Source of the DNA: Novosphingobium sp. FSW06-99
GTDB lineage: Bacteria; Pseudomonadota; Alphaproteobacteria; Sphingomonadales; Sphingomonadaceae
Length of the DNA: 46,077 nt
Assembly (NCBI RefSeq): GCF_001519065.1
Contig: NZ_KQ954255.1
Span: 385,811-431,887 of the forward strand
Direction: 5' to 3'
The notes under the pieces are model-generated. The model made no database searches and was not told the origin of the DNA. It saw nothing but the letters and a program-made list of their open reading frames with translations. The position numbers were made by a program, and so were the translations under genes. This document shows, piece after piece, positions 44,538 through 46,077 of the stretch. Each line of letters starts with the position of its first letter. The first letter of the stretch is position 1.

Positions 44538-45382
44538 CCGACCACCACGCCGCCGTGCGCGTGGCCGTGCTGCAGATGACCAGCGGCATCGACCCCGCGG
44601 CCAACGCGTCCACCATTGCCGATGCGCTGCTCCAGGCGGCGGGTGAGGGGGCGGCAATGCTGTTCACCCCCGAAATGGCCGGCTTGCTCGATCGCAATCG
44701 CGCCCGCGCCCGCGCGCATATCGTGGCCGAAGCGGCCAGCCCGACGCTTGCCACATTGCGCGAGGCGGCGGCGCGGGCGGGGATCTGGCTGCATATCGGG
44801 TCATTGCCGGTGCTGGCCGAGGGCGATGGCGAAGGCCGCTTTGCCAACCGCGCCTTTGTGATCAGCCCGACCGGTGCGATCGTTGCGCGCTATGACAAGA
44901 TCCACATGTTCGATGTCGATCTGGCCACGGGGGAAAGCTGGCGCGAATCCGCTGCCTATCGCCCGGGCGAACACGTCGCGACGGTCGACAGCCCGGTCGG
45001 GCGGCTGGGTCTGGCGATCTGTTACGACATGCGCTTTCCCGCACTGTTCGAGGAACTGGGGCGGCGGGCCTGTGATGTGATCACCGTGCCGGCCGCGTTC
45101 ACCGTGCCGACCGGCAAGGCGCACTGGCACTTGCTGCTGCGCGCGCGCGCGGTGGAGTCCAGCGCCTTTGTCATCGCGCCCGCGCAGACCGGGCTGCACG
45201 CCGACGGGCGCGAAACCTATGGCCATTCGCTGGTGATCGATCCGTGGGGCGATGTGCTGCTCGACATGGGCACCGCCGCGGGGATCGGCTATGCCACGCT
45301 CGATCTGGCCCGGCTCGCCGATGTGCGGCGGCAGGTGCCAAGTCTTGTCAACCGGCGTGAAATCCCCAGATCAACCCCATGA
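44534..45382 (+). CDS. Carbon-nitrogen hydrolase (Nit1/NIT2-like amidase)
   Basis: A 282-aa nitrilase-superfamily amidase. The Glu-Lys-Cys triad is intact: Glu47 (FTPEMAG), Lys122 (YDKIHMFDVD) and Cys163 (AICYDMRFP). KIHMFDV and the CYDMRFP context fit the Nit1/Nit2 branch, whose known role is repair of deaminated glutathione or omega-amidase activity. Its place directly behind a glutaredoxin makes the deaminated-glutathione amidase role attractive, but this is inference. It overlaps grxC and the DUF1178 gene by four bases each. Confidence 0.92.
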   Translation: MTDHHAAVRVAVLQMTSGIDPAANASTIADALLQAAGEGAAMLFTPEMAGLLDRNRARARAHIVAEAASPTLATLREAAARAGIWLHIGSLPVLAEGDGEGRFANRAFVISPTGAIVARYDKIHMFDVDLATGESWRESAAYRPGEHVATVDSPVGRLGLAICYDMRFPALFEELGRRACDVITVPAAFTVPTGKAHWHLLLRARAVESSAFVIAPAQTGLHADGRETYGHSLVIDPWGDVLLDMGTAAGIGYATLDLARLADVRRQVPSLVNRREIPRSTP

Positions 45383-45864
45383 TAGTCTATGACCTTTGCT
45401 GTTCACCGAACGCGCACCGTTTTGAAGGCTGGTTCGGCTCGTCCGACGATTTTGCCGCGCAACAGGCGCGCGGGCTGGTAACCTGCCCGATCTGCGGCAG
45501 CGCCGAAGTGACCCGCGCGGTGTCGGCCCCCAATCTGGGCCGCAAGGCCAACCAGCGCCCCGATCGGGCGCCCAAAAACCTGCCCGCCGCACCCGCCCCG
45601 GCGCAAGCGGCCAATGTGCCCCTGCCACCCGAAGCGATCGCCGCATTGCGCACGATCGCGCAGATGCAGGCCGAGGCGTTGAAGTCATCGACCTGGGTGG
45701 GCAACAAGTTCACCGACCAGGCCCGCGCGATGCATTACGGCGAAACCGACCCCGCCCCGATCCACGGCCAAGCCACCCCCGAAGAAGCGCGCGCCCTGGT
45801 CGAAGAAGGCGTCGAAATCGCCCCGATCCTGTTCCCCGTCGCCCCGCCCGGCAAAGCCAACTGA
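45379..45864 (+). CDS. DUF1178 family protein
   Basis: A 161-aa member of the DUF1178 family found across Alpha- and Betaproteobacteria. It begins MIVYDLCCSPNAHRFEGWF, the family N-terminus. A possible metal-binding site is C7-C8 with CPICGS (residues about 36-41). After a Pro/Ala linker, the second conserved block reads STWVGNKFTDQARAMHYGE. The function is not established. It is third in the grxC operon, next to the nitrilase gene as in related genomes. Confidence 0.92.
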   Translation: MIVYDLCCSPNAHRFEGWFGSSDDFAAQQARGLVTCPICGSAEVTRAVSAPNLGRKANQRPDRAPKNLPAAPAPAQAANVPLPPEAIAALRTIAQMQAEALKSSTWVGNKFTDQARAMHYGETDPAPIHGQATPEEARALVEEGVEIAPILFPVAPPGKAN

Positions 45865-45904
45865 TGTTGCACCGCCCCGCCATCCCCCTTATGGGAATAC
45901 CCGG

Positions 45905-45981
45905 GCGCCCGTAGCTCAGCAGGATAGAGCACCAGATTCCTAATCTGGGGGCCATGGGTTCGAATCCCGTCGGGCGCACCA
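45905..45981 (+). tRNA. tRNA-Arg (anticodon CCU)
   Basis: A complete 77-nt cloverleaf including an encoded CCA. The acceptor stem GCGCCCG pairs with CGGGCGC, D-arm GCTC...GAGC, anticodon stem CCAGA/TCTGG with loop TTCCTAA giving anticodon CCT (reads AGG), and T-arm CGGGA-type with GGTTCGAATCC. The gene is intact up to the CCA; repeats follow 44 bases later. Confidence 0.95.
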
Positions 45982-46025
45982 TTTTCGTATATGATGCATG
46001 GGCTTGTCGTGGCGATTGCGCTGTA

Positions 46026-46076
46026 ATGCGTATACTGTCCCCGGAATTCCTATGCGTATACTGTCCCCGGAATTCC
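46026..46076. mobile_element. Tandem 25-bp repeats, possible IS21-family end
   Basis: Two identical 25-base copies (46026-46050 and 46052-46076) are separated by one T, each reading ATGCGTATACTGTCCCCGGA followed by ATTCC. IS21-family elements carry short repeated transposase-binding sites in tandem at their ends, and the TGTCCCCGGAATTC pattern fits such a terminus. The window stops here, so no transposase gene can be seen. Confidence 0.5.
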
Positions 46077-46077
46077 C

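Noticed and set aside
1..46077. CRISPR array, rRNA genes, prophage structural genes or integrase
   Set aside because: No regularly spaced direct repeats, rRNA signatures or phage/integrase proteins were found in the window.

Overview
This is a high-GC chromosomal window from an alphaproteobacterium, most likely a sphingomonad (Sphingomonadales, Novosphingobium/Sphingomonas-like). The evidence is the gene order ppiD-trpEGDC ... moaC-moeA-lexA-comEC / gltX-gltA and tpiA-secG-pyrG, the alphaproteobacterial LexA operator (GAAC-N7-GAAC), the imuA-imuB-dnaE2 mutagenesis genes, and protein-level similarity throughout. No replication origin, rRNA or CRISPR array was seen. One tRNA gene, tRNA-Arg(CCU), lies near the right edge.

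Layout, left to right. (1) 1-2.8 kb: panB (-) and an amino-acid permease (+), separated by a 149-bp nested palindromic element. (2) 2.85-14.1 kb: an SOS/DNA-damage region. imuA-imuB and a three-gene operon (radical SAM DNA-repair protein, UdgX-type uracil-DNA glycosylase, dnaE2) each begin at a LexA box. Between them lie a membrane acyltransferase and a patatin-like lipoprotein. (3) 14.1-16.7 kb: a visibly AT-richer island with an AAA15-type ATPase translationally coupled to an RloB-family protein. This is a probable anti-phage (AbiL/RloAB-like, split OLD-like) system, flanked by decayed sequence. (4) 16.7-23.5 kb: a cluster of poorly known genes: an 878-aa membrane coiled-coil protein, an Hpt-like protein without its histidine, a nucleotidyltransferase-like membrane protein, a helical protein, and a histidine-kinase homologue also lacking the phospho-acceptor histidine. 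(5) 23.5-39.9 kb: housekeeping genes, nearly all on the minus strand: gltA, gltX, comEC (+), lexA, moeA, moaC, an Asp/Glu racemase, a flotillin-like protein, trpC, trpD, trpG, trpE and ppiD. (6) 40-43.2 kb: tpiA, secG and pyrG. (7) 43.2-46.1 kb: a GIY-YIG gene framed by perfect inverted repeats, hsp20 with a probable RNA thermometer, a grxC-nitrilase-DUF1178 operon, the tRNA gene, and tandem repeats that look like an IS21-family terminus.

How the genes work together. LexA (itself behind a LexA box) should repress imuAB and the rSAM-udgX-dnaE2 operon, so the window carries both the SOS regulator and its error-prone polymerase targets. In both target promoters the probable -10 lies inside the LexA box and the ATG falls at the predicted +1, suggesting leaderless SOS transcripts. 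The trp, molybdopterin and tpiA-pyrG blocks are ordinary metabolism.

The most unusual features are: short palindromic repeats inserted in frame into imuA and twice into dnaE2; the AAA15-RloB island; the paired phosphorelay-like proteins that both lack histidine; the GIY-YIG gene bracketed by repeats that also encode its C-terminus; and the two related nested-palindrome elements at about 1 kb and 19.85 kb.
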